From Roseitalea sp. MMSF_3546 (lineage in GTDB: Bacteria > Pseudomonadota > Alphaproteobacteria > Rhizobiales > Rhizobiaceae), in assembly GCF_030732865.1 (NCBI RefSeq), contig NZ_JASHKB010000007.1:99797-163796 (forward strand): a DNA stretch of 64,000 nt, read 5' to 3'. The number at the start of each line of letters is the position of its first letter. Within the stretch, counting starts at the first letter, position 1. Under the pieces are notes generated by a model. It saw only the letters and a program-made list of their open reading frames with translations, searched no databases and had not been told where the DNA came from. Below, in pieces: positions 47,957 through 56,483 of this stretch. Position numbers and translations under genes: made by a program.

Positions 47957-48556
47957 ATGACCATGATCGAATCGGTGTGCGTTTACTGCGGCTCGTCGGC
48001 CGGACGCGAAGCGGGGCTTGCACAGGCGGCAAGGCAGGTCGGGCAGGCCATCGGCGCCGCCGGCCTGCGGCTCGTCTATGGCGGCGGCACGAAGGGCCTG
48101 ATGGGCGCGGTGTGCGACGGCACGATGGAAGCGGGCGGCAAGGTCACCGGGATCATCCCGCGCTTTCTGATGCACAAGGAAGCCACCGAAGCCGCGCTCG
48201 GCAAGCTCGATGATCTGGTCGTCACCGAGGACATGCACGCGCGCAAGCACGCCATGTTCGAGCGCTCGGACGCGTTCGTGACCCTGCCCGGCGGGATCGG
48301 CACGCTCGAAGAGGTCGTCGAGATCATGACCTGGGCGCAGCTTGGCCGGCATACCAAGCCGATCGTGCTCGCCAATTTCGGCGGCTTCTGGGACCCGCTG
48401 ATCAGCCTGCTCGACCATATGCGCGAAGCGGGGTTCATTCATTCGAGCCATCTGGTGCAACCGCTCGTCATCGATGCGCCCGAACGCATCATCCCGGCTA
48501 TCGTGGAGGCCGCCACCGGCGCCGAAGGCGAGAGCGCGGTGATCGAGCGGCTGTGA
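47957..48556 (+). CDS. LOG-family protein (TIGR00730 type)
   Basis: 199-residue Rossmann-fold protein of the lysine-decarboxylase-like LOG family. It starts SVCVYCGSS and has the nucleotide motif LPGGIGTLEEVVE and the VYGGGTKGLMG loop. Family members cleave cytokinin or other nucleoside 5'-monophosphates to the base and ribose phosphate; the bacterial substrate is often unclear. The ATG at 47957 is chosen; ATG 47909 would add 16 unconserved residues. It is divergent from the LysM gene. Confidence 0.9.
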   Translation: MTMIESVCVYCGSSAGREAGLAQAARQVGQAIGAAGLRLVYGGGTKGLMGAVCDGTMEAGGKVTGIIPRFLMHKEATEAALGKLDDLVVTEDMHARKHAMFERSDAFVTLPGGIGTLEEVVEIMTWAQLGRHTKPIVLANFGGFWDPLISLLDHMREAGFIHSSHLVQPLVIDAPERIIPAIVEAATGAEGESAVIERL

Positions 48557-48559
48557 ATC

Positions 48560-48616
48560 CGGTCACATATCTGTCTTCGAACTGACAGACGCCTGTCACG
48601 GGCATCTGCTTATCAA
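48560..48616 (+). promoter_or_regulatory. Four tandem Pho-box-like units and -10 of the glycerophosphodiesterase gene
   Basis: Four consecutive 11-base units start with CGGTCAC (48560), CTGTCTT (48571), CTGACAG (48582) and CTGTCAC (48593), each followed by four spacer bases. PhoB boxes are built of CTGTCAT-like heptamers repeated every 11 bases. Ten bases after the last heptamer is TTATCA (48610-48615), the distance expected for a PhoB-activated -10, and no separate -35 is needed. The gene behind it is a classic phosphate-starvation function. PhoB control is inference from pattern and gene. Confidence 0.65.
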
Positions 48617-48645
48617 GGTGCGTTCCCAACCACCGGAGTTCCGCG

Positions 48646-49872
48646 ATGCTGCGTTCCCTCACACTTGCCCTGTGCGCCACCACCCTCGCCGGATCGGCGA
48701 TGGCAGATGTCATCACCGACTTTTCGGTCCAGGTCGGACCGCGCCCGCTTTACCTCGTCGACAACATGGACGATGGCGAACTCAAGCAAAAGCTCGCCGC
48801 ATGCATGACCGGCCCATCGTCGACCTCGACCTGGTCGATCGGCCATCGCGGTGCGCCGCTCCTGTTCCCGGAGCACACGGTGGAATCGAACGTGGCCGCC
48901 GCGCGCATGGGCGCCGGCATCCTGGAATGCGACGTCACCTTCACCAAGGACAAGGAACTGGTGTGCCGCCACGCGCAGAACGACCTGCACACGACCACCA
49001 ACATCCTTCAGACCGATCTCGCAGAGACCTGCGTGACGCCGTTCACGCCGGCTTCGGGCGACCAGGCCGCGCAGGCCGAGTGCCGGACCTCGGAGATCAC
49101 CCTGGAACAGTTCATGACGCTGACGCCGAAGATGGACGCGGCGAACGGGCAGGCAACGACGGTCGACGAATACGTGGACGCGACCGCCAACTGGCGCACG
49201 GACCTGTTCTCGGTGCAGCCGGCTACGCTGATGACCCATGCCGAATCGATCGAGCTGTTCAAGTCGCTGGGCGCCAAGTTCACGCCGGAACTGAAGACGC
49301 CTTCGGTCGACATGCCGTTCGAGGGCTTCAGCCAGCAGGACTACGCGCAGAAGCTGATCGACGAATACAAGGCCGCGAGCGTTCCCGCTTCCGATGTCTG
49401 GCCGCAGTCGTTCAATCTCGAGGACGTGCTCTACTGGATCGAGAACGAGCCCGAATTCGGCGCGCAGGCCGTCTATCTGATGGACGAGTACAATATCGAG
49501 GGCTATTCGCCCATGGATCCGGCGACCTGGCCGAACACCATGGAAGAGCTCAAGTCCATGGGCATCAACTACATCGCCCCGCCCACCTGGATGCTGGTCA
49601 CCGTCGCCGATGACGGGCAGATGGTGCCCTCGGCGCTGGCCGAAGCGGCCAAGGAGGCCGGGCTGAACATCATCACCTGGACCGTCGAGCGCTCGGGGCC
49701 TCTGGGTGAAGGCGGCGGCTGGTACTACCAGTCGGTCGCCGATGTCACCAACAATGACGGCGACGTGTTCAACCTGCTCAACGTCCTGCACGAGGATGTG
49801 GGCGTGGCCGGCGTGTTCTCGGACTGGCCGGGAACGACCACGTTCTATGCGAACTGCTTCGGCCTCGAGTAA
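48646..49872 (+). CDS. Secreted glycerophosphodiester phosphodiesterase
   Basis: Hydrolyses deacylated phospholipids to glycerol-3-phosphate and an alcohol in the periplasm. 408 residues: signal peptide (cleavage near GSAMA), the GDPD TIM barrel with the catalytic HRG (H67, R68), E94-C-D96 and H109, and C-terminal strands ([24 protein letters not shown]). Length fits the larger periplasmic GlpQ-like type. A tandem Pho-box-like array lies upstream and a hairpin terminator downstream, so it looks like an independent phosphate-scavenging gene. Confidence 0.93.
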   Translation: MLRSLTLALCATTLAGSAMADVITDFSVQVGPRPLYLVDNMDDGELKQKLAACMTGPSSTSTWSIGHRGAPLLFPEHTVESNVAAARMGAGILECDVTFTKDKELVCRHAQNDLHTTTNILQTDLAETCVTPFTPASGDQAAQAECRTSEITLEQFMTLTPKMDAANGQATTVDEYVDATANWRTDLFSVQPATLMTHAESIELFKSLGAKFTPELKTPSVDMPFEGFSQQDYAQKLIDEYKAASVPASDVWPQSFNLEDVLYWIENEPEFGAQAVYLMDEYNIEGYSPMDPATWPNTMEELKSMGINYIAPPTWMLVTVADDGQMVPSALAEAAKEAGLNIITWTVERSGPLGEGGGWYYQSVADVTNNDGDVFNLLNVLHEDVGVAGVFSDWPGTTTFYANCFGLE

Positions 49873-49907
49873 CGCCGACGCGTTCCGGACAGCACCCTTC
49901 CCCTCCT

Positions 49908-49940
49908 GCCGCGCCGGACCATCGGCGCGGCTCGTCTTTC
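49908..49940 (+). terminator. Terminator of the glycerophosphodiesterase gene
   Basis: Perfect 9-bp stem GCCGCGCCG / CGGCGCGGC (49908-49916 and 49923-49931) with the loop GACCAT, followed by TCGTCTTTCC on the plus strand. It lies between convergent genes; there is no T run on the minus side, so it mainly serves the plus-strand gene. Confidence 0.6.
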
Positions 49941-49941
49941 C

Positions 49942-50880
49942 TCAGTCGGTGGCAGCCGATGGCGGCGCCGGCCGGCGCGGCTGGGCGCGCAACAGCGAGA
50001 GCGTGTAGAGCGCCAGCCCGGTCCAGATGAAGGCGAAGGCGACGAGCTGCCACAAGGAGAAGGGCTCGCCGAAGGCGAAGACCGCAAGAAGGAAGAGCAG
50101 CGTCGGCGTCAGATATTGCAGGATGCCCATGGTGGCATAGCGCAGCGAACGCGCCCCGAAGGTGAACAGCAGCAGCGGGATCGCGGTGAACGGGCCGGCC
50201 AGAAGCAACAGGCCGATGTCGCTCCAGCCCGTGGGCCCGAAATGGCCATTGCCGCTGGCGGTGTACCAGGCGATCGCGGCCAGGGCGGCGGGCGACAGGA
50301 TCAGCACTTCGAGCATGAAGCCCTGGGCGGCGCCGATGGGCAGCGTCTTGCGGAAGAAGCCGTAAAAGCCGAACGAAAAGGCGAGCGCCAGCGACACCCA
50401 GGGCAGGCCGCCGGCGCGGAAGGTCAGGATCGCGACCGCGATCACCGCGCAGCCGATCGCCAGTCCCTGCAGCCGGGTGAAGCGCTCGCCAAGAAGCGCG
50501 GCACCCAGCAGCACGTTGACCAGCGGGTTGATGTAATAGCCGAGCGCGCCCTCGAGCAGGCGGTCGGCCATGATCGCCCACATGTAGATGCCCCAGTTGA
50601 ACGAGACCAGGCCCGCCGTCAGGGCGGCCATGGCCAGCGTGCGCGGCGAGGCCAGCGCGGCGCGCAGATCGCGCGTGCGCCCCAGCGCGACCAGCACCAG
50701 GCCCGCGACCGGAACCGACCATATGATGCGGTGGGCGACCAGTTCGACCGGCGGGACGTGGTCGACCAGCTTGACGTAGATCGGCAAGACGCCCCAGAGC
50801 AGGAAACCGGCGATGGCGAAGGCGAAGCCGGAGGCCGGCTCGCGGGCCGGCGCCGCCGCGCTGGCCGAACGTGTGCCCAT
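49942..50880 (-). CDS. rarD: EamA-family transporter, RarD type
   Basis: 312-residue drug/metabolite-superfamily permease with ten predicted helices. RarD landmarks include FLLWGVLPIYVKL, HRIIWSVPV and FNWGIYMWAI, plus LGYYINPLVNVLLG and LQYLTPTLLFLLAVF. The substrate is unknown; the chloramphenicol link of the name is not established here. The ATG at 50880 shares one base with the cimA stop, so it is translationally coupled to cimA. The pairing may hint at an amino-acid-related export role; that is speculation. Confidence 0.92.
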   Translation of the reverse strand: MGTRSASAAAPAREPASGFAFAIAGFLLWGVLPIYVKLVDHVPPVELVAHRIIWSVPVAGLVLVALGRTRDLRAALASPRTLAMAALTAGLVSFNWGIYMWAIMADRLLEGALGYYINPLVNVLLGAALLGERFTRLQGLAIGCAVIAVAILTFRAGGLPWVSLALAFSFGFYGFFRKTLPIGAAQGFMLEVLILSPAALAAIAWYTASGNGHFGPTGWSDIGLLLLAGPFTAIPLLLFTFGARSLRYATMGILQYLTPTLLFLLAVFAFGEPFSLWQLVAFAFIWTGLALYTLSLLRAQPRRPAPPSAATD

Positions 50881-52499
50881 CACTCGGCCGCCAGCTGGCC
50901 GGCCACGCCACGGTTCTTGAGCAGCTTGAAGACGATGGAATCCATCAGCGCCTGAAAGGACGCGTCGATGATGTTGTCGGACACGCCCACCGTCCACCAG
51001 CGTTTGCCGGTGATGTCGGTGGATTCGATCAGGACGCGGGTGACCGCCTCTGTGCCCCCATTGAGAATGCGCACCTTGTAGTCGACCAGTTCGAGATCGG
51101 CGATCTCGCCCTGATACTTGCCCAGATCCTTGCGCAGGGCCCGGTCGAGCGCGTTGACCGGCCCCTGCCCTTCGGCGACCGACATGCGCTGCGCCCCGTC
51201 GATGGTCACCTTGACCACCGCTTCGGAGAGCGTGATCAGGTCGCCGCGCGCATTGTAGCGGCGCTCGACGACGCAGCGGAAGGATTCGACGGCGAAGAAG
51301 TCCGGCACCTCGCCCAGCGTGCGCCGCGCCAGCAGTTCGAAGCTGGCGTCCGCCCCCTCATAGGCATAGCCCTGGGCCTCGCGCTCCTTGACGATGGAGA
51401 TCAGCGTGTCGAGGCGCGGGTCGTCCCTTGCCACAGCGATGCCGCGCGAGCGCAGTTCGTTGAGAAAGTTCGACCTGCCGCCCTGGTCCGAGACCATGAC
51501 CCGGCGGGCATTGCCGACGCTTTCGGCGGGCACGTGCTCATAGGTGCGCGGGTCCTTGAGCAGCGCGGAGGCATGGATGCCGGCCTTGGTCGAAAAGGCC
51601 GACGCGCCGACATAGGGCGCCTGGGTGTCGGGCGCGCGGTTGAGCAGTTCGTCGAAGGCGCGCGAAAGCCGCGTCAGCCCGGTCAACTCCTCGGGCGGGA
51701 TGCCGGTGCGGAAACGTTCGGCCCAGGGGCTCTTGAGGCCCAGCGTCGCCATCAGCGTGACCAGATCGGCATTGCCGCAGCGCTCGCCAATGCCGTTGAG
51801 CGTGCCCTGGATCTGGCGCACCCCGGCATCGACGGCGGCGAGCGAATTGGCGACCGCCTGGCCGGTGTCGTTGTGGGCGTGAATGCCAAGGCGCTCGCCG
51901 GGAACGCCGGCGGCGATCACCGCGGCGATGGCCTGGCGGATGGCGTCGGGCTGGGTGCCGCCATTGGTGTCGCACAGGACGATCCAGCGCGCCCCGGCCT
52001 CGAATGCCGCGCTGGCGCAGGCGAGGGCGTAGCCGGGGTTGGCCCGGTAGCCGTCGAAGAAGTGCTCGCAGTCGACCAGCGCCTCGCGACCGGCGGCCGT
52101 GGCGGCCTCGACCGACTGGCGGATCGCGTCGATGTTCTCGTCGAGCGTGCAGCCAAGCGCCAGTTCGACGTGATAGTCCCAGCTCTTGGCGACGAAACAG
52201 ATCGCGTCCGCCGCCGCTTCGGTCAGCGCGGCAAGGCCGGGATCGTTGGCCGCCGACACGCCGGCACGCTTGGTCATGCCGAAGGCGACGAAGCGCGCAT
52301 CGCTCGTGCGCTTTTGCGCGAACAGCGCGGTGTCGGTGGGGTTGGCGCCCGGATAGCCGCCCTCGACATAGTCGATGCCGAACGCGTCGAGCATGGACGC
52401 GACGGTGATCTTGTCGTCGAGCGAAAAGTCGATGCCCGGCGTCTGCTGGCCGTCTCTCAGCGTGGTGTCGAACAGGTAGATGCGCTCGCGGGCTGTCAT
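50880..52499 (-). CDS. cimA: Citramalate synthase
   Basis: Condenses acetyl-CoA and pyruvate to citramalate, a threonine-independent route into isoleucine. 539 residues: HMGL-type TIM barrel (LFDTTLRDGQQTPGIDFS, GIHAHNDTGQAVANS with the metal His residues, NGIGERCGNADLV) and a C-terminal LeuA-dimer regulatory domain (about 400-530) that normally binds the pathway product. Length and the EGGYPGANPTD segment fit CimA rather than LeuA. The ATG at 52499 (MTARERIYLFDTT) is preferred. The 312-bp upstream region has a large inverted repeat. Confidence 0.93.
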   Translation of the reverse strand: MTARERIYLFDTTLRDGQQTPGIDFSLDDKITVASMLDAFGIDYVEGGYPGANPTDTALFAQKRTSDARFVAFGMTKRAGVSAANDPGLAALTEAAADAICFVAKSWDYHVELALGCTLDENIDAIRQSVEAATAAGREALVDCEHFFDGYRANPGYALACASAAFEAGARWIVLCDTNGGTQPDAIRQAIAAVIAAGVPGERLGIHAHNDTGQAVANSLAAVDAGVRQIQGTLNGIGERCGNADLVTLMATLGLKSPWAERFRTGIPPEELTGLTRLSRAFDELLNRAPDTQAPYVGASAFSTKAGIHASALLKDPRTYEHVPAESVGNARRVMVSDQGGRSNFLNELRSRGIAVARDDPRLDTLISIVKEREAQGYAYEGADASFELLARRTLGEVPDFFAVESFRCVVERRYNARGDLITLSEAVVKVTIDGAQRMSVAEGQGPVNALDRALRKDLGKYQGEIADLELVDYKVRILNGGTEAVTRVLIESTDITGKRWWTVGVSDNIIDASFQALMDSIVFKLLKNRGVAGQLAAE

Positions 52500-52622
52500 G
52501 ATGGCTCCGATGGTCAACGCCGGCGTGGTAATGCAGGGCGCCTGTCGGCGCAATGTCAGCGTGCCCTCGCCCCTTCCGCCTGTGTCGGAAGTCGCTCACG
52601 CGCCGGCTCGTGTGCCGAAGTG

Positions 52623-52776
52623 CCCTCACCCCTTACCCCTCCCCGATAAATGTGGAGGGGGAGGCGGACACCATGCTTGCACAACCGAGCTTCCGGCCAG
52701 GCTCGGAAACCGACGAAACTGGTGAGGTGTCGATGCCTCCCCTCCACATTTATCGGGGAGGGGTAAGGGGTGAGGG
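52623..52776. repeat. Perfect 38-bp inverted repeat with a 78-bp centre
   Basis: The arms at 52623-52660 and 52739-52776 are exact reverse complements over 38 bases (CCCTCACCCCTTACCCCTCC at the left end). Each arm also contains a CCCCTCC/GGAGGGG mini-stem. The 78-base centre has further short complementarity (GAGGC near 52661 against GCCTC near 52735) and no plausible gene. It fills most of the 312-bp gene-free gap between cimA and the GFA gene (52500-52811); another small stem (CTTCCG/CGGAAG, 52574-52592) precedes it. It looks like a non-autonomous or REP/BIME-type repeat; no transposase or flanking target duplication is evident. Confidence 0.8.
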
Positions 52777-52811
52777 ATCCGGGCACAGGCGGTGAAGGGT
52801 CGGGGCCGTCC

Positions 52812-53303
52812 TCAGCGGCGAGCCGGTGGCCAGGTGTCGGTGTCGTGGTCGGGATGCTGGCGGTTGCTTGCAGCGATGTCGTCCACGCGCTGCCCGTCCA
52901 CGAATTCGTCCTCCTCGGTCGTCGGCCCCGGGCGGGCCACCGCTTCTGCCAGCCAAGGCATCCTTGATTCGGTGCCATAGGTGGAGACCGGCGGCACGGC
53001 GGCGGGATCGTCGAGCGAACCGAGCGTGAGGTAGACCTTCTCCGAACCGTCCGTCTCGAGAAACAACGGCGTGCCGCATTGCGCGCAGAAGCCGCGCCGC
53101 ACCGGGCCGGAGGAACGGAACCAGGCCGGCTCGCCGCGCGTGAGCGCGAATGCCGCGCGCGGCACACTGCCCAGCGCCATGAAGTAGCTGCCGGCCGCCT
53201 TCTGGCACATGCGGCAATGGCATAGATGCGGATCCTTGAGGGGCCCGAGGACACGGTAACGCACCGCGCCGCACTGGCAGCCGCCCGACGATGCGTGCGT
53301 CAT
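52812..53303 (-). CDS. GFA-domain (glutathione-dependent formaldehyde-activating-like) protein
   Basis: 163 residues with the Mss4-like GFA fold and its cysteine signature: [20 protein letters not shown] and [11 protein letters not shown], which bind zinc. The family name comes from one formaldehyde-activating enzyme; most members have no known reaction. The last 40 residues are acidic and unconserved. It overlaps the cysS stop (ATGA) and is therefore translated with cysS, an unexplained pairing. Confidence 0.9.
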   Translation of the reverse strand: MTHASSGGCQCGAVRYRVLGPLKDPHLCHCRMCQKAAGSYFMALGSVPRAAFALTRGEPAWFRSSGPVRRGFCAQCGTPLFLETDGSEKVYLTLGSLDDPAAVPPVSTYGTESRMPWLAEAVARPGPTTEEDEFVDGQRVDDIAASNRQHPDHDTDTWPPARR

Positions 53304-54697
53304 CGCTTGACCTCCCAGGTGGTGACGCGTTCGCCGGTTTCGGAGTCCTTTGAATCCTTTAGCTGGATTCCTTCAGCCAGAAGTTCATCGCGGATGCGGT
53401 CGGCCTCAGCCCAGTTCCTGTCGCGGATATGGGCGAGGCGGCGGTCGATCGCGTCGGCGATGCGGCTCGTGTCGACGCCGGTGACAGGCGCGGTCGCCGG
53501 CAGGCCGAGGAAGGCGAGCGCGGCGCGCAGCGGCGCTCCGGCGAGCCCGGACAGGGCGTGGACCGCATCGACCGTGTTCAAGTCGTCGCTCAGGGCCTCG
53601 ACCACGGTCCGCAACTCGCCGGTCCCGACCGCCTCGCCGGCCCGGCGCCAGAGCCGCGCCAGAAGGTTTTCGGCCTCCTCGAGCCGCCGCACGGTGAAAT
53701 CGAGCGGCTCGCGATAGTGCGTCATCAGCATCGCCAGGCGCAGCACCTCGCCGGGCCATGTGCGCCCGCCGAACCTCTCGGTTTCGATCAGATCGTGCAC
53801 CGTGACGAAATTGCCCAGCGATTTGGACATCTTGCGGCCTTCGACGTTCAGATAGCCATTGTGCATCCAGAAATTGGCCATCGGCGCGCCGGCATGGGCG
53901 CAGCGCGACTGGGCGATCTCGTTTTCGTGGTGCGGGAAGACAAGGTCGATGCCGCCGCCATGGATGTCGAAGGTGGTTCCAAGGAAATGCTCGCTCATCG
54001 CCGAGCACTCGATGTGCCAGCCGGGCCGGCCGCGGATCGTCTGGCCGGCAAATTCGGCGTCCCAGCCCGGCTCGTCGGCGCCGCTTTGCTTCCACAGCAC
54101 GAAGTCGGCCGGGTCGCGCTTGTGCGCGGCGACGGCGACGCGCGCGCCCGCCTGCTGCTCGTCCAGATCGCGTTTCGACAGCATCCCGTAATCGGGCATG
54201 GAGGCGACGTCGAACAGCACCTCGGCACCCTCGGCGCCATGGGCGACATAGGCATGGCCGGTGTCGATCAGCGTGCCGATCATGGCGACCATCGCGCCGA
54301 TGTGCTCGGTCGCGCGCGGCTCATGCGTCGGCGGCAGGCAGCCCAGCGCCGCCACGTCGGCGTGGAACTGCGCGGCGGTCTTGCCGGTCACCGCGCGGAT
54401 CGCCTCGTTGAGCGGCAGGTCGGGATGATCGCGCCGGGCGCGCGCGTTGATCTTGTCCTCGACATCGGTGATGTTGCGGACATAGGTGACGTGGCTCTCG
54501 CCATAAACATGGCGCAGGAGCCTGAACAGCACGTCGAAGACGATCACCGGGCGGGCGTTGCCGATATGGGCGTAGTCGTAGACCGTCGGCCCGCACACAT
54601 ACAAGCGCACATTGGCCGGTTCGATCGGCACGAAGACACGCTTTTGCCGCGTCAGCGTGTCATAGAGCCGCAGCGTCGGTGCGGTATCAGGGATCAT
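53300..54697 (-). CDS. cysS: Cysteinyl-tRNA synthetase
   Basis: Charges tRNA-Cys. 465 residues, class I fold: the HIGH motif in the form YAHIGNARP, the KMSKS motif [10 protein letters not shown], and zinc-binding residues including the Cys of LYVCGPT, plus Cys and His in GWHIECSAM and [10 protein letters not shown]. The start at 54697 ([13 protein letters not shown]) is preferred over one seven codons upstream. It is followed by the GFA gene with a 4-base overlap. A 418-bp gene-free region lies upstream. Confidence 0.97.
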   Translation of the reverse strand: MIPDTAPTLRLYDTLTRQKRVFVPIEPANVRLYVCGPTVYDYAHIGNARPVIVFDVLFRLLRHVYGESHVTYVRNITDVEDKINARARRDHPDLPLNEAIRAVTGKTAAQFHADVAALGCLPPTHEPRATEHIGAMVAMIGTLIDTGHAYVAHGAEGAEVLFDVASMPDYGMLSKRDLDEQQAGARVAVAAHKRDPADFVLWKQSGADEPGWDAEFAGQTIRGRPGWHIECSAMSEHFLGTTFDIHGGGIDLVFPHHENEIAQSRCAHAGAPMANFWMHNGYLNVEGRKMSKSLGNFVTVHDLIETERFGGRTWPGEVLRLAMLMTHYREPLDFTVRRLEEAENLLARLWRRAGEAVGTGELRTVVEALSDDLNTVDAVHALSGLAGAPLRAALAFLGLPATAPVTGVDTSRIADAIDRRLAHIRDRNWAEADRIRDELLAEGIQLKDSKDSETGERVTTWEVKR

Positions 54698-54809
54698 CGT
54701 CGCGGTCCTTGGCGGCAAGTCTGGACGCTCGTCCGGGTCGGCGCCGTCTTCGCATCTGCGTCATCGCGGGGCCTACATCCACGGTCTTTCGGTTGCAAGG
54801 CCGACCGTC

Positions 54810-54826
54810 ATCCCGCGCTGCGGGAT
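54810..54826. other. 7-bp hairpin upstream of cysS
   Basis: ATCCCGC and GCGGGAT (54810-54816 and 54820-54826) around the loop GCT, in the gene-free region 54698-55115. It would lie in the 5' leader of cysS. Short CATCCCGC palindromes are frequent intergenic repeats in rhizobia, so it may be a repeat fragment instead of a control element. Confidence 0.4.
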
Positions 54827-54925
54827 TGAATATCGGGAGACGACACGTTTTGCGGGAAATTGTCCGATTTCTTACACGTTTTTCGGCTCCCCCTTAAAAA
54901 TCGCCTATTCAAGTCGCCTTCAGAC

Positions 54926-55069
54926 AAGCTACATACGGGGCCTCTGCGCAAGGCGGAGCCGGGTATCTCGCGGTGGAGTTTGCGCCCCATCTTCCACTGT
55001 GCTTGGCCATTTGCAGCTCACGGACCAGGAGTGGCAAATGGCAGATGCCTGGGGCGCCTTGCGTAGCTT
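54926..55069. ncRNA. Candidate structured non-coding RNA, strand uncertain
   Basis: This segment of the 418-bp gap between cysS and yedK folds back on itself in nested perfect helices: AAGCTAC with GTAGCTT (54926-54932 / 55063-55069), CGCAAGG with CCTTGCG (54947-54953 / 55057-55063), GCGCCCC with GGGGCGC (54982-54988 / 55051-55057), and GCCATTTGC with GCAAATGGC (55006-55014 / 55034-55042). Adjacent helices share one end base each. The 5' side carries large unpaired stretches of 14 and 28 bases facing almost none on the 3' side. Length (about 144) and the open bubble in a long rod recall 6S RNA, but I cannot establish identity. A weak plus-strand promoter (TTCAAG, 16 bases, TACATA at 54930-54935) would exclude the outermost helix. 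The rest of the gap is AT-richer leader sequence. Confidence 0.45.
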
Positions 55070-55115
55070 TCCCCTTTCCTGCCATCGCAAGCGCCCGGCC
55101 GGCGGCCGCAGCCGG

Positions 55116-55892
55116 TCACAGCAGCGTGCCCTGCCCGTCGTCATCGGCTTTGGCGGGCGCCCCTTGCGCGGTGCGGCCGGGGTCGGCGAACGGTTTGGGT
55201 TGGACGCGCTGCTGCACGGACGGGTCGGCATTGGCGACCTTGTTGACGCGGTCCGACACCGGGATCGCCTCGTAAAAGCCCAGCGGCGGCGGCCCGAGCA
55301 GCGCGGCGACATCGGCCGGCGTCCGGTCGCGGCAATCGAGCCAGGCGGCGTAGCCCTGCGGCATCAGCGTCACCGGCACGCGCTCGTGGATGAAGGCGAG
55401 ATCGGGGCTGGCCTGCGTCGTCAGGATGGCGCAGGTGTCGATCTCGCTGCCGTCCGGGCCGATCCAGGTCTCGTGCAGCCCGGCAAAGCCGACCAGCGCG
55501 CCGTCGGCCGGGCGGATCCAGAAGGGCTGGGACCGGCGGCCGGGCTTGTCGCGCTTCCATTCGTAAAAGCCCGAGGCCGGTATGATGCAGCGCCGGTGCC
55601 GCATCGCCGCGCGAAACGAGGCCTTGGTCGCCGCCGTTTCGGCGCGTGCATTGATCAGGAGCGGGAAGTCCCCGGGGTCCTTGACCCAGGAGGGCAAGAG
55701 CCCCCAGCGCATCACAAGCGCCTCGCGATCGGGCAGGTTCGAGCCTTCGGGCCGGCGTGGCGCGGCGGTGACCGCCAGGATCGGCTGGGTCGGTGCGATG
55801 TTGTAGCGCGGCGGATAGGGCACGATGCCGGCAACGCCGAAATGGGCTTCGACGCGCTCGCGCTCCTGGCTCAGTGAAAAACGGCCGCACAT
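55116..55892 (-). CDS. SRAP/HMCES-family abasic-site processing protein (YedK type)
   Basis: Binds abasic sites in single-stranded DNA through a stable link to the N-terminal cysteine. 258 residues with Cys2 exposed in MCGRFSL, the active-site Asn in INARAET, Glu in SGFYEWK and His in FIHERVPVTLM. The last 40 residues are polar and unconserved. Monocistronic, divergent from the Nudix gene, 223 bp of coding-free DNA away from the structured segment downstream of it. Confidence 0.94.
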   Translation of the reverse strand: MCGRFSLSQERERVEAHFGVAGIVPYPPRYNIAPTQPILAVTAAPRRPEGSNLPDREALVMRWGLLPSWVKDPGDFPLLINARAETAATKASFRAAMRHRRCIIPASGFYEWKRDKPGRRSQPFWIRPADGALVGFAGLHETWIGPDGSEIDTCAILTTQASPDLAFIHERVPVTLMPQGYAAWLDCRDRTPADVAALLGPPPLGFYEAIPVSDRVNKVANADPSVQQRVQPKPFADPGRTAQGAPAKADDDGQGTLL

Positions 55893-55967
55893 GCGATATC
55901 CTTGCCTTGCGCACCCTTGTCATAGCCCGCTTGCGGTCGGCGCGGAACCCGCCCTATGAGGGAACCC

Positions 55968-56396
55968 ATGTCCAGTCGACGTTATCCGCAGGCAGCCGTC
56001 TCGGTCGTCCTTCGCGACAGGGCGAGCGGCGCGTTCCTGCTGGCGCGCCGGGCGCGGCCACCGGCCGCGGATCTGTGGGCCTTTCCGGGCGGGCGCGTCA
56101 AATGGGGCGAGACGATCCGGCAGGCCGCGGCACGCGAGATCGCCGAGGAAACGGCCATGCGCCTCGACCCGGACAGCCTTGCCCTCGCCGAGGTCGTCGA
56201 TCTGATCGGCGATGAAAACCATGACGGTGCGCCCGATCATCACTTCGTGCTGACCGTCTTCACCGGCCGCGCCGAGGGCTCGCCGCGCGCCGGCGACGAT
56301 GCGGCCGAACTGCGATTCGTGACGGTCGAGGAGATGGCAAGCCTGCCGATGACTGCGACGACGCTGGCCACGGCGCGGCGGCTGGCCGCACGCTGA
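55968..56396 (+). CDS. Nudix hydrolase
   Basis: 142-residue single-domain Nudix protein. The Nudix box starts GGRVKWGETIRQAAA and continues REIAEETAM; the catalytic glutamates are present, but the last Gly of the consensus (EExG) is Ala. Other features resemble ADP-ribose or MutT-like pyrophosphatases (VVLRDRASGAFLLARRARP); the substrate is unknown. The second ATG (55968) is preferred over 55956 because a GAGGGAA ribosome-binding site precedes it. Confidence 0.9.
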   Translation: MSSRRYPQAAVSVVLRDRASGAFLLARRARPPAADLWAFPGGRVKWGETIRQAAAREIAEETAMRLDPDSLALAEVVDLIGDENHDGAPDHHFVLTVFTGRAEGSPRAGDDAAELRFVTVEEMASLPMTATTLATARRLAAR

Positions 56397-56483
56397 TCGC
56401 ACCACGCAATCGTGACCTGGCGTGACTTTGGTCGCCCGCGCGCATGACCTAGGGTCCGTTGAACATCAGCACGCGAGGCAGCC

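Noticed and set aside
50871..52649. 592-codon plus-strand frame
   Set aside because: Antisense to cimA, which has full catalytic motifs.
52623..52776. Possible CRISPR array
   Set aside because: Only two repeat copies and they are inverted, not direct, with a single 78-base centre and no cas genes.
54990..55080. Possible transposase N-terminus (LTDQEWQMADAW) in the gene-free gap
   Set aside because: A short stretch only, no continuing transposase similarity and no terminal repeats typical of an insertion sequence; the nested helices explain the segment better.
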